Shown here: piece by piece, positions 6,585 through 15,733 of the stretch
Numbering within the stretch: the stretch's first letter is position 1
Layout: each line of letters begins with the position of its first letter
From: a bacterium
Lineage (GTDB): Bacteria; Armatimonadota; UBA5829
Length of the DNA stretch: 40,254 nt
Assembly: GCA_021373255.1 (NCBI GenBank)
Contig: JAJFTD010000026.1
Coordinates: 1-40,254 of the forward strand
Reading direction: 5' to 3'
Position numbers and translations under genes: made by a program
The notes under the pieces: generated by a model
Seen by the model: the letters and a program-made list of their open reading frames with translations, nothing else
The model's database searches: none
What the model was told of the DNA's origin: nothing

Positions 6585-8379
6585 TCTTCAACACACTCAT
6601 AAATGCTTCTTGCGGGACTTCCACACTGCCTATGGATTTCATGCGCTTTTTGCCCTCTTTCTGCTTTTCGAGGAGCTTACGCTTTCGGCTTATGTCGCCG
6701 CCGTAGCATTTAGCTGTAACATTTTTTCTATATGGCTTTACCGTAGCGGCAGCGATGATCTTGCTGCCCAGCGCAGCCTGGACCCTGATCTCATATTGCT
6801 GGCGCGGTATCACCTCACGCAGCTTCTCCACAAGCACCTTCGCGCGTGAATAGGCGCGGTCGCGGTGGGTGATGAAGGACAGCGCGTCCACCGGATCACC
6901 GTTCAATAGAATATTGAGTTTGCTTAGATGTGATACTTCGTATTCACTGAACTCATAATCGAACGACGCGTATCCCCGCGTGCGACTCTTCAGCGCGTCG
7001 AAGAAGTCCATCAAAATCTCAGCCAACGGCAGCTTGAAGTTGATCATCACGCGGTCCGGAGCTGGGTATTCCATCGATTGGTAAATCCCGCGGCGCTCCT
7101 GGCACAGCTCAATTGTAACTCCAACATAATCCTTTGGCACGATGAGGGTGGCATCCACAAACGGCTCCTCAACAGCGTCGATCTCGGTCGGCTCCGGTAG
7201 GTCGTTAGGGTTGTCTATCTCAATGACATCGCCACTGGTTTTCAAAATTCTGTAGATGACGCTGGGTGCGGTGGCAATAAGCGACAGGCCGAACTCGCGC
7301 TCCAGGCGTTCCTGCACAATCTCCATGTGCAAAAGCCCAAGGAAGCCACAGCGGAACCCAAAGCCAAGAGCAAGAGAACTTTCTGGTTGATACGTTAGCG
7401 CCGCATCATTTAATTGAAGTTTGGAAAGCGCATCACGCAGGTTGGTATACTGCTGCGACTCGGTCGGGTAAAGGCCGCAGAACACCATCGGGTGCACTTC
7501 GCGGTAACCGGGCAGCGCCTCGTCCGATGGGCGAGTAGCATCGGTGACGGTGTCCCCCACCCGCGCGTCGCCGACATTCTTCACACCAGCGGTCAGGTAG
7601 CCGACTTCACCAGTGCCCAAGCGGTCGGTGCCCACCATTTCAGGCTTGAATACGCCAACCGACACGATCTCAAACTCGCGCCCACTGGACATCATTTTAA
7701 CCCGCATTCCCGGTGTAATCTCGCCATCGATAACGCGCACATAAGCGACCACGCCTACATATTGATCGAAGTGCGAATCGAAGATCAACGCCCTGAGCGG
7801 CTTGGCTGCGTCGCCGGATGGCGGTGGGACATTGTGAACTATCGACTCCAGTATCTCCTCAGTGCCTATGCCGAGCTTGGCGCTGGCGCGGATAGCCTCA
7901 CTGGCATCTATAGCCAAAACATTTTCTATTTCATCAGCAACCCGATCCGGGTCTGCACGGTCGATATCTATCTTATTGATTACTGGGATAATCTCAAGAT
8001 TGTGATGCATTGCAAGGTTGGCGTTGGCAAGCGTCTGCGCCTCGACCCCCTGCCCTGCGTCAACGACCAAAACAGCGCCCTCGCACGCGGCGAGTGAACG
8101 AGAGACCTCATAGCTGAAGTCAACATGCCCAGGTGTATCTATCAAGTTCAGCTCGTATGTATTTCCGTCTTTCGACTTGTAATCAAGCCGAACCGCTGTC
8201 ATCTTGATGGTAATCCCACGCTCACGCTCCAGATCCATGCCGTCCAGAAGCTGTTCTTTCATATGCGCAGGATCTACCGCACCAGTAAACTCGAGAATGC
8301 GGTCCGCAAGAGTCGATTTGCCATGATCAATATGGGCAACTATACAAAAGTTGCGTATGTTGGATTGCGGGTTGTTCAT
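6568..8379 (-). CDS. lepA: Translation elongation factor 4 (LepA), ribosomal GTPase
   Basis: A 603-residue GTPase of the EF-G-like family that acts on the ribosome during initiation or back-translocation. Motifs: [16 protein letters not shown] (G1), [10 protein letters not shown] (G2), [14 protein letters not shown] (G3), [12 protein letters not shown] (G4); then domains II, III and V, and the LepA-specific C-terminal part ending [11 protein letters not shown], which contains [23 protein letters not shown]. The ATG at 8379 gives the standard LepA start [20 protein letters not shown]; the frame runs 52 codons further upstream but that stretch is non-conserved and overlaps the divergent DUF2795 gene. 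A TAGAAT -10 with a preceding TGG lies only eight bases upstream of the ATG (8387-8392), which would make a nearly leaderless mRNA; that is speculative. Confidence 0.97.
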   Translation of the reverse strand: MNNPQSNIRNFCIVAHIDHGKSTLADRILEFTGAVDPAHMKEQLLDGMDLERERGITIKMTAVRLDYKSKDGNTYELNLIDTPGHVDFSYEVSRSLAACEGAVLVVDAGQGVEAQTLANANLAMHHNLEIIPVINKIDIDRADPDRVADEIENVLAIDASEAIRASAKLGIGTEEILESIVHNVPPPSGDAAKPLRALIFDSHFDQYVGVVAYVRVIDGEITPGMRVKMMSSGREFEIVSVGVFKPEMVGTDRLGTGEVGYLTAGVKNVGDARVGDTVTDATRPSDEALPGYREVHPMVFCGLYPTESQQYTNLRDALSKLQLNDAALTYQPESSLALGFGFRCGFLGLLHMEIVQERLEREFGLSLIATAPSVIYRILKTSGDVIEIDNPNDLPEPTEIDAVEEPFVDATLIVPKDYVGVTIELCQERRGIYQSMEYPAPDRVMINFKLPLAEILMDFFDALKSRTRGYASFDYEFSEYEVSHLSKLNILLNGDPVDALSFITHRDRAYSRAKVLVEKLREVIPRQQYEIRVQAALGSKIIAAATVKPYRKNVTAKCYGGDISRKRKLLEKQKEGKKRMKSIGSVEVPQEAFMSVLKIGDDK

Positions 8380-8511
8380 TACTGATATTCTACCAGAAAC
8401 GCCGCTCCCAGGGAAGCGGCTGACCAACCAAACGCCTGCCTCACATACTTTTACAGTGAGGTTGGTACAAGAGCACTGCAAGAAATCCCAGCTCTGAAGG
8501 AGGCGCAAGTT

Positions 8512-8718
8512 ATGCCGAGAGGAATGGGCGGACAATCGCCATCAAACATTGCCCATTATCTAAAAGGAATCAATTTCCCATGCAACAAGCAGGACATCGT
8601 CGATTATGCCGAAGACAATAATGCACCCGACGAAATAGTGCAGGTCATCGAAGATTTGCCGGACCAGGAGTATAGCTCTATGGCCGATTTGATGCAGGGG
8701 GTAGGACAGATCGAATAG
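8512..8718 (+). CDS. DUF2795 domain protein, first of a tandem pair
   Basis: A 68-residue acidic protein of the DUF2795 type: [54 protein letters not shown]. The family is a small helical domain in which a hydrophobic patch alternates with acidic helices; its function is unknown. A full AGGAGG site precedes the ATG by seven bases, indicating strong translation. Its stop overlaps the first possible start codon of the next gene, which encodes a second, diverged copy. It is divergent from lepA across 132 bases that hold short hairpins (8401-8420; 8439-8461). Confidence 0.8.
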   Translation: MPRGMGGQSPSNIAHYLKGINFPCNKQDIVDYAEDNNAPDEIVQVIEDLPDQEYSSMADLMQGVGQIE

Positions 8719-8732
8719 TGCGGAGGAAAGGA

Positions 8733-8939
8733 GTGCATGTTTTGGAAAGTAGGAGAATCAGGTCTACAGCTAACCTCATGGACTTTCTGAACGACGTCGA
8801 CTACCCAGCCACCAAGGATGAAATAATTGCACTCGCCGAAGATCACATGGTTTCACACGACATCATGGGCAGACTGAAACAGATGCCGAACAGGACCTAT
8901 ATCTCATTGGCTGATGCTACAGACGAGGTACCGGTATAA
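8733..8939 (+). CDS. DUF2795 domain protein, second of a tandem pair
   Basis: About 68 residues. GTG at 8733 has GGAGG six bases upstream; the frame is also open from GTG at 8718 and a TTG at 8742 is possible, so the exact start is uncertain. The core STANLMDFLNDVDYPATKDEIIALAEDHMVSHDIMGRLKQMPNRTYISLADATDEV aligns step by step with the first copy ([26 protein letters not shown]...[20 protein letters not shown]), so the two arose by duplication and then diverged. Function unknown. The pair ends before a hairpin at 8944-8970. Confidence 0.78.
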   Translation: MHVLESRRIRSTANLMDFLNDVDYPATKDEIIALAEDHMVSHDIMGRLKQMPNRTYISLADATDEVPV

Positions 8940-8970
8940 AAATCGGCAGCTCCGTTTAGTGGAGCTGCCG
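8938..8970 (-). terminator. Intrinsic terminator, convergent ends
   Basis: CGGCAGCTCC (8944-8953), loop GTTTAGT, GGAGCTGCCG (8961-8970): a perfect 10-bp stem. On the minus strand the stem is followed by ATTTTTATA, so it is a standard terminator for the outer-membrane protein gene at 9084. On the plus strand the T-run is weak, but the same stem lies directly after the DUF2795 pair. Confidence 0.8.
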
Positions 8971-8994
8971 GTATTATATGCGGTATTCTTCTAA

Positions 8995-9068
8995 CCCGCA
9001 TTATTCACAAGATGCGGATACGACAAGCACTACTGGCGTAACCGCAATCTTATCACGAATAATGCGGG
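8995..9068. repeat. Palindromic element, copy 1 (CCGCATTATTC arms)
   Basis: CCCGCATTATTC (8995-9006) is matched by its exact reverse complement GAATAATGCGGG (9057-9068). Inside is a second, imperfect inverted pair, AAGATGCGG against CCGCAATCTT. The same arm sequence recurs at 14184-14237 around a different and shorter centre. It lies in the non-coding region between convergent genes. Confidence 0.75.
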
Positions 9069-9083
9069 CCAAAATAATGTGAA

Positions 9084-9851
9084 CTAAAATCTCACACTCG
9101 CAGATAATTTTACACCGCCGAGGTCGTAGTCTTCGACATCAGATATTGCATAATAATTGGCTTCTATTCTTACTGCACTGCCAATGCTTGTACCCACAAA
9201 TACGCTGGCGCCAGGAGTGACTTTGGTTCCGCTGTCGACATTGTCAGTTTGTGACTCTATATCAGCTACATAAGCGCTCACCCCGGCACCCAGGTAGGGT
9301 TTGAACTTGCGCCCAGCGGACATTCTATGCGTATACGCAACGCCTATCGGTATGATAAAAGCGTGACCATCATCATCGTTCTTTGCGATTCCCTCTATTC
9401 GGAGGTCAAACGAATCCTTGCGGACAATCTCATCATCAAGCCCAAACGAGATCCCGAAACCCAGCCAGCCATTGCCGAATGTATCGACGGTCTTATCACT
9501 TGTTGGGTAATAAACACTGACGGCAGGATCGAGCCGGAACTTGCGCTTTTTCGGCTGAGGCGGGGACATGGTCTGGTTGATAGTCCTGTGCGGCTGCGCA
9601 GGTTCAGCAGCCACAGTCGACACGCTGGGCTTACTAGGCTCCTGCACTGGTGCTGCGACAGGTTTGACCTCCTGCACAGGCTTGCTCTTGGGTTCAACAG
9701 TCTGCTTAGGTGCACCTGCCGTGGCGCTCGCACGAGCTGCCTCCAGGATTGCACTAGCTGTATCTGACTGAGCATGAGATGGAAGCGCAGGCCAAACCGC
9801 AATAAAAAGGGCGGCGGCAACCACTGCGCAAGGGCTTATTTTAAAGAACAT
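9084..9851 (-). CDS. Outer-membrane beta-barrel protein
   Basis: A 255-residue exported protein. The ATG at 9851 has GGAG eight bases upstream and opens a clear signal peptide (AAALFIAVWPALPSHAQSD); an upstream ATG at 9923 would bury it. After the signal comes a Pro/Lys/Val linker of about 75 residues (repeats such as VQEVKPVAAPVQEPSKP), the kind that spans periplasm or peptidoglycan. From about residue 105 alternating polar and aromatic strands (VSVYYPTSD, GWLGFGISFGLD, AVRIEANYYAISDVEDY) end in VRF, the terminal aromatic typical of barrels that insert through the BAM complex. It resembles the small eight-stranded opacity/OmpW-like type; the ligand is unknown. A strong promoter sits at 9949-9977. 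Confidence 0.75.
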   Translation of the reverse strand: MFFKISPCAVVAAALFIAVWPALPSHAQSDTASAILEAARASATAGAPKQTVEPKSKPVQEVKPVAAPVQEPSKPSVSTVAAEPAQPHRTINQTMSPPQPKKRKFRLDPAVSVYYPTSDKTVDTFGNGWLGFGISFGLDDEIVRKDSFDLRIEGIAKNDDDGHAFIIPIGVAYTHRMSAGRKFKPYLGAGVSAYVADIESQTDNVDSGTKVTPGASVFVGTSIGSAVRIEANYYAISDVEDYDLGGVKLSASVRF

Positions 9852-9948
9852 GGCTATCTCCTCTCGAACGCAAACACGTGCCCGTGTTGCCACAGGTCTA
9901 CTTATTGAAAACACATAACGCACAATCTGTGCAATACCATATATTCAC

Positions 9949-9977
9949 AGTATATGCTGCAGATGGCAGACTGTCAA
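9949..9977 (-). promoter_or_regulatory. Sigma70-type promoter of the beta-barrel gene
   Basis: On the minus strand TTGACA (9972-9977), a 17-base spacer and TATACT (9949-9954). The leader to the ATG at 9851 is about 90 bases. It begins right after the stop of the PEP carboxykinase gene, so the barrel gene has its own promoter. Confidence 0.75.
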
Positions 9978-9981
9978 CGAG

Positions 9982-11616
9982 CTAGAACTCAGCAGCAGTT
10001 TTTATTGTTGGGTATAAACCCGATAAGTGTGCGGCATAATCGGCGCGTTCTAGTCTGATGGCGGCTACGGTAGCATCAATTTTATGTTGATCGTAGTGCG
10101 TGTCGAGTTCGAATTTGCTTATATCCAGCCCCTCAACATATTCCGGGGTTTCGACCATCCAATGTGGATCTTCGCGCCACTTGATGGTATTTCTAGCTAT
10201 GCCGCGGATCACAGCAGCCATTTCAGGAATCTGGACACGTGTGACCTTGCGCAGCACCCTGCGAGCGCCGTCCAAACCGTGTTCGACCATCTCGCCCACC
10301 CCGCCTGTGTTGAGCATATAACACTCGATGCGGTCACCGTGGGCCTTAATAAGATCATAGAACCTGTTGCACTCCTCAGACGCTTCACCGATTACGAACG
10401 GGCTGGCACTGATGCCGCGTGTCGGAGTGCCGGGTGTTTGCGGATCGCTGCCGGTCGCATCGATTGATTCACTAAGCATGAACGCAACCGCCGCCTGCTC
10501 CGGTGTGAGCTTGCTGACGACCGGGACTACCGTATAACTCCTGATCATAAAAGCCAGAATCAGCCTGTCGAGTTCGTCCACGGGGGGCAGGTTAACACTG
10601 TCACTGCAATAGGCCCCGATGGCATCCCTTTGCACAAGCCCGTGACCATTAGCAGTGAGGGTACGGTCCTCAAAGAACACTCCACCATCGTAGTCCAGCA
10701 TCACATTCTCAAGTATGGCGCTATCCTGGACTGCCGCGCCGTAGAGCAGCGGTTGAGACTCGGGGTTGAGACCCTCGGTCTTGATGTAAAACGCCTTTTC
10801 GCTGCCCAACGCCGAGCCATCCTGACGCCAGAAGACGACATCATCTTGAACTATCTCCACACCTTCACCGGGAGCCGTGAGGTCATGATTATGGCAAGAG
10901 TGAGTGGTTTTGCCGGTGGCTGCAATGCCGAACATCATCATCCCAAGTTTTCGTATGCCGCCATCCGCCGCGCGCGCCTTTAATATCTTTGTTCCAGCGT
11001 GAAGACCGAGCATTCCACACTCTTTTGCACGCCACATTGCCATTCGCAGGAACGCATTCTTTGCTTCACCATAATAATCCGTGCCCAGAACATAGGTCAC
11101 CCCGATCTCAGGAAAGACCAGCACCTGCCGCTCCTTCTCCTGCCATTCGGGAATGAAGACAACAGTAAGGTCAGCCGGCTCATCTCCCTGAGATTGAAAC
11201 AGCGTTTGGATCACCAGGTGGGCAAGCCGGATGCTGTCCCGGCGATAAGTTGATACAAAGAATGAGCAGCGCGGAGTGAAGTCGCTCTGATCACCCATAG
11301 TGCAGTCCACCTGAACCAGCGGTGCTTTTTTTATATACTCGTGAACTGCCTTGATGGTCTGTGGAGCGCTCTTCTTAATGTCACGCTTTTTCTGCGTATA
11401 GTTGCCCAGTTCCACGCGGTCGCTGCCGAGGTAAACCGTGAGAGCCGTGCTCAGAGTTTTGACACCGGAGACATAGTTACAACTGCCGAACTCCGTACGT
11501 GTGCCAAACTCCTCTGCCATACTCTTAATCACATCCGGCGTGAGGCTAGCCACATTAAGCTGAGCCGGCAGGTCGCGAACGGCCTGCCTTATTTGTTCCA
11601 GAATTGCCCTATACAA
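9982..11616 (-). CDS. pckA: Phosphoenolpyruvate carboxykinase, ATP type
   Basis: About 544 residues, normal for the ATP-dependent enzyme that interconverts oxaloacetate and PEP in gluconeogenesis or, in anaerobes, in fermentative CO2 fixation. Seen in the sequence: a P-loop FGIAATGKTT (about residues 229-238), QDDVVFW as the second metal and nucleotide motif (about 258-264), then FYIKTEGLN and DSAILENVMLD, as in the family. The P-loop reads GIAATGKTT rather than the usual GLSGTGKTT, so this is a divergent branch and substrate preference is not certain. I start at TTG 11616 because AAGGA lies seven bases upstream; the longer frame to 11730 is translated palindromic repeat. Confidence 0.8.
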   Translation of the reverse strand: MYRAILEQIRQAVRDLPAQLNVASLTPDVIKSMAEEFGTRTEFGSCNYVSGVKTLSTALTVYLGSDRVELGNYTQKKRDIKKSAPQTIKAVHEYIKKAPLVQVDCTMGDQSDFTPRCSFFVSTYRRDSIRLAHLVIQTLFQSQGDEPADLTVVFIPEWQEKERQVLVFPEIGVTYVLGTDYYGEAKNAFLRMAMWRAKECGMLGLHAGTKILKARAADGGIRKLGMMMFGIAATGKTTHSCHNHDLTAPGEGVEIVQDDVVFWRQDGSALGSEKAFYIKTEGLNPESQPLLYGAAVQDSAILENVMLDYDGGVFFEDRTLTANGHGLVQRDAIGAYCSDSVNLPPVDELDRLILAFMIRSYTVVPVVSKLTPEQAAVAFMLSESIDATGSDPQTPGTPTRGISASPFVIGEASEECNRFYDLIKAHGDRIECYMLNTGGVGEMVEHGLDGARRVLRKVTRVQIPEMAAVIRGIARNTIKWREDPHWMVETPEYVEGLDISKFELDTHYDQHKIDATVAAIRLERADYAAHLSGLYPTIKTAAEF

Positions 11617-11653
11617 GAAATAGTCCTTACTAAGCCTCGTTCGGTATTCGCAC

Positions 11654-11756
11654 ACCCCAACCCTCTCCCCTGGCGGGAGAGGGTTGGGGTGAGGGGGCAG
11701 CGTCACTCCGAAGATACATTGCGCCCTCACCTTAACCCTCTCCCCCAGGAGAGGAA
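11654..11756. repeat. REP-like palindromic repeat, two units
   Basis: ACCCCAACCCTCTCCC (11654-11669), loop CTGGC, and GGGAGAGGGTTGGGGT (11675-11690) form a perfect 16-bp stem. A second, degenerate unit follows around 11725-11756 (CCCTCACC then AACCCTCTCCCCCAGGAGAGG). This is the widespread intergenic repeat that, when translated, gives PNPLPPGERV-like peptides. It lies directly upstream of the carboxykinase start. Confidence 0.85.
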
Positions 11757-11812
11757 ATAGGCTGTACCTATGACGAACAAGGTATGATATTACAAATAAT
11801 TATCGTGGCAGT

Positions 11813-13579
11813 CTACCAGGCTCCGCCGCCGCCACCGCCGCCTCCGCCACCGGAAAAACCGCCGGAGAAGCCGCTGCCGCCACCGAAGAAGCTAGACCCA
11901 CCGCCGCCACCGCCCTCGGAGCGTGGCTGAGAGGTCATTGCGTTGCTCCAACTATAGCTGGCGGTGTTGAGATCGTTCACGAAGATGGTCGGGTGGAAGA
12001 CACCACCATCATATCCAGAGTACCACTTCGGCGGATCAATCTGCAATCCCTCGAATGCTCGTGCCCACTTATCAGCTATTCCCAGAGCCATAGCATGGGG
12101 AAGGAACTTCTCAAACAACCCCTGCCTCTCTTGATACTCTATATTATCTTTTTCAGCCCTGGATAGATACTCCTCGAACCCCTTTACGCCCAGCAGCACA
12201 TTCCTGCCCTTGGCAGTCTTCCTGGGCATAGCCCTGGATGCAGCCGTTAAGCATATACCACAAACTGCGACAGCAAACGCCCAGCCGGGCGGAACAGCAA
12301 GAAATGCAGGAAGTTCAGTCGCACCAAGGAGCATAATTCCACCAATAATGCCCAAAACCAGTAATGCGATTCCTGCTGCCTGGTAGCTACTACGAACCTC
12401 ATCTGGGCGATGTGTGAAATAGCCACGCTTGATCATAGAACCGTAAAGATCATCTCTCAAACCGGGCAAGCTGGCATAGAATTGATTCTTCAGTATCGAG
12501 AGCACACAAAAGTCCATCCCGTGGAACAGCGCTTGCACCAGGTTTTGCTCGAACTTGCTCAAGCCCGGATCTTTGATCACGGTTTCATAGGGTGCAGTGA
12601 GATGGAAAGTGTAATCCGTCGTTGTAGAGATGAAACCTTTTGTCTTGGTGGACTCTATAGTCATATAGCCACGCACTGCCAAGTCGATCATAGCGGCGGA
12701 TATGTCCCTCATATCCACACGCTCGTCTATCAGCGTGCCGATCTCAGCAGGGCCCATACCGTCGGGTGGGTCGTAAGCGACTACCTCAGAACGTCCGGTG
12801 TCAGGATCTTTGCCGAGCCTGAACCAGAACACGAACAACACAAGCGCAAAGAGCGGCGGCAGGAAGAAGTAGCCGTTATCCGTAACGAACCACACAGCCT
12901 CACTCAGCACGCTGGGCTGCTTCACTGTGCCTTTAGGCCATCCGACTACTATCGTCATCGCCTCACCCGAATTCAATGTGCGAGACATCCAGAAACGAGC
13001 AGTGTGATCGTCGGGAGAATCACTGGCGGCATCGTTGGTGGTCGATCCGTATAAACCCGTGTATGAGGCTATTTGCAAGTGACCAGCCTTGGTTCCGTAT
13101 GGTACTTTAACCACACAGGTCGCATTGGAAATAGGCACCGGCCACTCAGGGCCTACAACGTTCCAGTATACCTCATCGTGATCGCTGAAGAAGTGAACAG
13201 CCCGCATCAGTTCGTATCTTATAACATAAGTCTGCTGCCCCTGGATCATAACGCTCGGGTCACCTATCTTTATAGTGATCCTGCCACCTTTATAGGCAAC
13301 TTCGTGTTCAAGAGGCGAATTGCTGCCGTCGGTCACGCTCAGCAAATGCTCTCTTATGCGATAGTTGTTACCGTATCTATCCTTACCTGTGAGCGGTATT
13401 TCGCGAAAGATGCCGTGGTGCGGGTCGCCAGTAAAATCAACCGTGATGGTCTCAGTCACCAGGACGCTGCTGTCAGGATGTACATCCATCTCGGTGTGGT
13501 AAGATGTGACCTGCCAGGCAAAAGCCGGGGTTGAGATCAGTAGAATCACGCACAACGTCAGCCACGTAAGCTTTTTCAT
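11813..13579 (-). CDS. DUF2207 membrane protein with Gly-rich tail
   Basis: A 588-residue membrane protein with an N-terminal signal (LTLCVILLISTPAFAW), then the DUF2207 extracytoplasmic domain (YHTEMDVHPDSSVLVTETIT and GIFREIPL are typical) to about residue 230. A transmembrane helix follows (about 235-253), then a cytoplasmic domain with DMRDISAAMIDLAVRGYM, two more helices at about 402-448, and a final domain LLGVKGFEEYLSRAEKDN. The C-terminus is a long Gly/Ser run ending GGGGAW. That architecture is standard for the family; its function is unknown. The start codon overlaps the lemA-type gene stop by four bases, so the two form one unit. Confidence 0.88.
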   Translation of the reverse strand: MKKLTWLTLCVILLISTPAFAWQVTSYHTEMDVHPDSSVLVTETITVDFTGDPHHGIFREIPLTGKDRYGNNYRIREHLLSVTDGSNSPLEHEVAYKGGRITIKIGDPSVMIQGQQTYVIRYELMRAVHFFSDHDEVYWNVVGPEWPVPISNATCVVKVPYGTKAGHLQIASYTGLYGSTTNDAASDSPDDHTARFWMSRTLNSGEAMTIVVGWPKGTVKQPSVLSEAVWFVTDNGYFFLPPLFALVLFVFWFRLGKDPDTGRSEVVAYDPPDGMGPAEIGTLIDERVDMRDISAAMIDLAVRGYMTIESTKTKGFISTTTDYTFHLTAPYETVIKDPGLSKFEQNLVQALFHGMDFCVLSILKNQFYASLPGLRDDLYGSMIKRGYFTHRPDEVRSSYQAAGIALLVLGIIGGIMLLGATELPAFLAVPPGWAFAVAVCGICLTAASRAMPRKTAKGRNVLLGVKGFEEYLSRAEKDNIEYQERQGLFEKFLPHAMALGIADKWARAFEGLQIDPPKWYSGYDGGVFHPTIFVNDLNTASYSWSNAMTSQPRSEGGGGGGSSFFGGGSGFSGGFSGGGGGGGGGGAW

Positions 13580-14133
13580 TGCCCCTGGCCTCCCATATTG
13601 AACTTTACAGCCTCGCGGTCATCATCTGCAGCCTGGAAATACTCCAGGTGTCTGTAGCCGAACCAGCTCCCGATGATGCCGGACGGGAATGTGTCGCATT
13701 TAGTATTAAGGTCGCGCACGACGGCGTTGTAATAGCGCCGCGCGTATTGAATGTGCTCCTCAATCTCAGTCAACTGCTTTTGCAGGTCACGGAATCCCGC
13801 ATCGGCCCTTAGCTGTGGGTAGCTCTCTGCGACCGCAAAGAGGGTCTTGATCGCGGTGGACAATTGAGCTTCATTGCCACCGATATCACCGATACCGTTC
13901 AACTCCTGCGCCTTTGAACGCAAGCGAGCCACATCCTCAAGCACACCTTTTTCATGTTGTGCATAGCCCTGGACTGTAGCGACCAGATTGGGCACGAGGT
14001 CATGCCGCATTTTGAGCTGGACGTCAATATCCGCCCACGCGCCTCTGGCGCGGTTACGCAGCGACGCAAAGCCATTATACGTGAAGATGATATACGCCAG
14101 GATCAGCCCGGCAGCCGCAATGATTATCCACAT
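13576..14133 (-). CDS. LemA family protein
   Basis: About 185 residues: an N-terminal anchor (MWIIIAAAGLILAYIIFTYN) then a long coiled-coil helical bundle with the LemA hallmark FASLRNRARGAWADIDVQLKMRHDLVPNLV and later NAVVRDLNTKCDTFPSGIIGSWFGY. LemA proteins are anchored with the helical part outside or in the periplasm; the role is unknown. The ATG at 14133 has GGAG six bases upstream; an ATG four codons earlier lacks a site. Transcribed with the DUF2207 gene (ATGA overlap), the common LemA-DUF2207 pairing, suggesting a joint envelope function. Confidence 0.88.
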   Translation of the reverse strand: MWIIIAAAGLILAYIIFTYNGFASLRNRARGAWADIDVQLKMRHDLVPNLVATVQGYAQHEKGVLEDVARLRSKAQELNGIGDIGGNEAQLSTAIKTLFAVAESYPQLRADAGFRDLQKQLTEIEEHIQYARRYYNAVVRDLNTKCDTFPSGIIGSWFGYRHLEYFQAADDDREAVKFNMGGQGQ

Positions 14134-14183
14134 GTTGATCTCCATCGATCATATTGGCTATCGAGGCAGATAGTTCCTGCTCT

Positions 14184-14237
14184 GCCGCATTATTCACCTT
14201 AGCCGGCGGCATTCAATCTCATCATGAATAATGCGGC
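14184..14237. repeat. Palindromic element, copy 2 (CCGCATTATTC arms)
   Basis: GCCGCATTATTCA (14184-14196) and its exact reverse complement TGAATAATGCGGC (14225-14237) flank 28 bases. The arms agree with copy 1 at 8995-9068 over CCGCATTATTC, the centres do not. It fills most of the spacer between the esterase gene and the LemA gene. Confidence 0.75.
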
Positions 14238-14245
14238 CACTACGC

Positions 14246-15625
14246 TTATGCTGATTTTATAGGTACGGAAAATCCGGTAAGGCACCGGCAGTTATCATCC
14301 CGCAGGGTGATGCTTGGTCTCATACCATAAAGTCCGTGGAGAATAGCTTTACCCTGCGCGGGGCGGGTAAGACTGATGCGGACCTCGCATGGTGGAATGA
14401 GCTGCATTGATTCGATAGGTACAAAACCGGCATCATCCTCGACCTTGAAATCATCCACTTTCTGAGCAGGGGTCCAATCGCCAGCAACGTTGATAAAGTC
14501 TGCAAACACGGAAGTCTGCTCTGCCCCTTCGAATCGCACAGTTCCAGGCTCGGGGAAACCTGATTGTATGGGCATACCATATATATGCTCAAGCGCCACA
14601 TCGGCATAACGCTCGCCCACCAGCACATTTGCAGCGGCGCTGTTGTGAATCTCGTCTGACACAGGGCAATCCAGAGTCACTGCCATGTAGACACCAGGCA
14701 GCTCATGGGTAAGCCGACGTTGAATCTCGCGTATGCTGCTCCAAGATGTATCCTCGGTTGGGTCGGAATAGGAGTAGCTGTTCAACTGCCCTGTTATCAC
14801 GGGGATATTGGGGTCTATGGAGCTTCGAAGTAGTGAAACGAGCTTGTGAAAGCGCTCAGCATACATTTGCGACTGTTGGACATAGCAGTCCGACTCTCCC
14901 TGATGCCACAACACACCGGCAGCCTTTCCGCCAGCTTTAGCGAGCATATCCATCATATTTTCGAACAATGGTCCAGGCTTGCCTTCATCAGTCACCCACA
15001 TACTGATGGAACTGCCGCCCAGTGCGGTCGGGATGAGGCCAATGGGGACATGGGTGTGGACGAGTACATGCTTTCCAAACGCAAGCCACGGGCTGTAGCC
15101 ATGAAAAACAGTTGTGATAGTAATTGGATGGAGGGTATTGGTGGCATCTTCGATGGGGTGAGTAGCAATTTTCCACTGCTCATCATTACCGAATAAGTGC
15201 ACGCCGAACATCGGGCCATCGTCAGCCGCCCCTTTTCCCGTACCGGAGGCGTTGCTCTGCCCGGTGATAATGTAGATATCTCCGACAGCAAAGTTGTGAA
15301 TATAATCCCCACGCATAGCCCGACGATCACCAGCCTCGGGACGGCGTATTCGGGTCTCCACACGATACAACCCACCGCATGGAATTCCCGCCAGAGTGAT
15401 CTCAAACTCACTCGAATCAATATCAATGCGTGCATCCTGCCAATCCAGATGCCGAGTAACCGGAGCGCCGGTAGCCTCACTCACCACACGAGCCTGAACA
15501 GAAAACACCGCCTCCGAAGCTCGCCATTTGCCTCGGATTGTAATCGACGCAACGTCCTTATCATCACGCTGAATAACCTGCCAATCACTCGGACCATCCG
15601 TAATTGTAACACCCCACTGCAGCAT
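14246..15625 (-). CDS. Sialate O-acetylesterase family (SGNH-type) hydrolase
   Basis: A 459-residue protein of the SASA/DUF303 family, which removes O-acetyl groups from sialic acids or from plant and bacterial polysaccharides. Motifs: ITGQSNASG with nucleophile Ser at about residue 124, ALGGSSISMW (about 201-210), WHQGESD (about 240-246), and DEIH (about 324-327) giving the catalytic Asp and His. An N-terminal beta domain of about 110 residues precedes the catalytic part. No signal peptide is evident from the ATG used (MLQWGVTITDG), so the protein looks cytoplasmic or the true start is elsewhere; no better start with a ribosome site is visible upstream. No sialic-acid genes are nearby, so plant or microbial polysaccharide is the likelier substrate. 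Confidence 0.82.
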   Translation of the reverse strand: MLQWGVTITDGPSDWQVIQRDDKDVASITIRGKWRASEAVFSVQARVVSEATGAPVTRHLDWQDARIDIDSSEFEITLAGIPCGGLYRVETRIRRPEAGDRRAMRGDYIHNFAVGDIYIITGQSNASGTGKGAADDGPMFGVHLFGNDEQWKIATHPIEDATNTLHPITITTVFHGYSPWLAFGKHVLVHTHVPIGLIPTALGGSSISMWVTDEGKPGPLFENMMDMLAKAGGKAAGVLWHQGESDCYVQQSQMYAERFHKLVSLLRSSIDPNIPVITGQLNSYSYSDPTEDTSWSSIREIQRRLTHELPGVYMAVTLDCPVSDEIHNSAAANVLVGERYADVALEHIYGMPIQSGFPEPGTVRFEGAEQTSVFADFINVAGDWTPAQKVDDFKVEDDAGFVPIESMQLIPPCEVRISLTRPAQGKAILHGLYGMRPSITLRDDNCRCLTGFSVPIKSA

Positions 15626-15733
15626 ACTCGCCCCCAGGCATAAAAGATAGATTATTCTAGCAAATAGGGAGGGAAGTGAGAAGTGCGCATTAGAGCATGC
15701 TGCATGTCGACCACGAATTGCGATTGCGATTGT

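Noticed and set aside
7414-8097. A 227-codon plus-strand frame inside lepA.
   Set aside because: It lies opposite a highly conserved gene and shows no family motif.
8380-8535. N-terminal extension of LepA by 52 codons.
   Set aside because: Non-conserved, overlaps the divergent DUF2795 gene, and the standard LepA start is at 8379.
11617-11730. N-terminal extension of the PEP carboxykinase.
   Set aside because: It encodes the PNPLPPGERV-type peptide of a palindromic repeat, and a TTG with a good ribosome site lies downstream.
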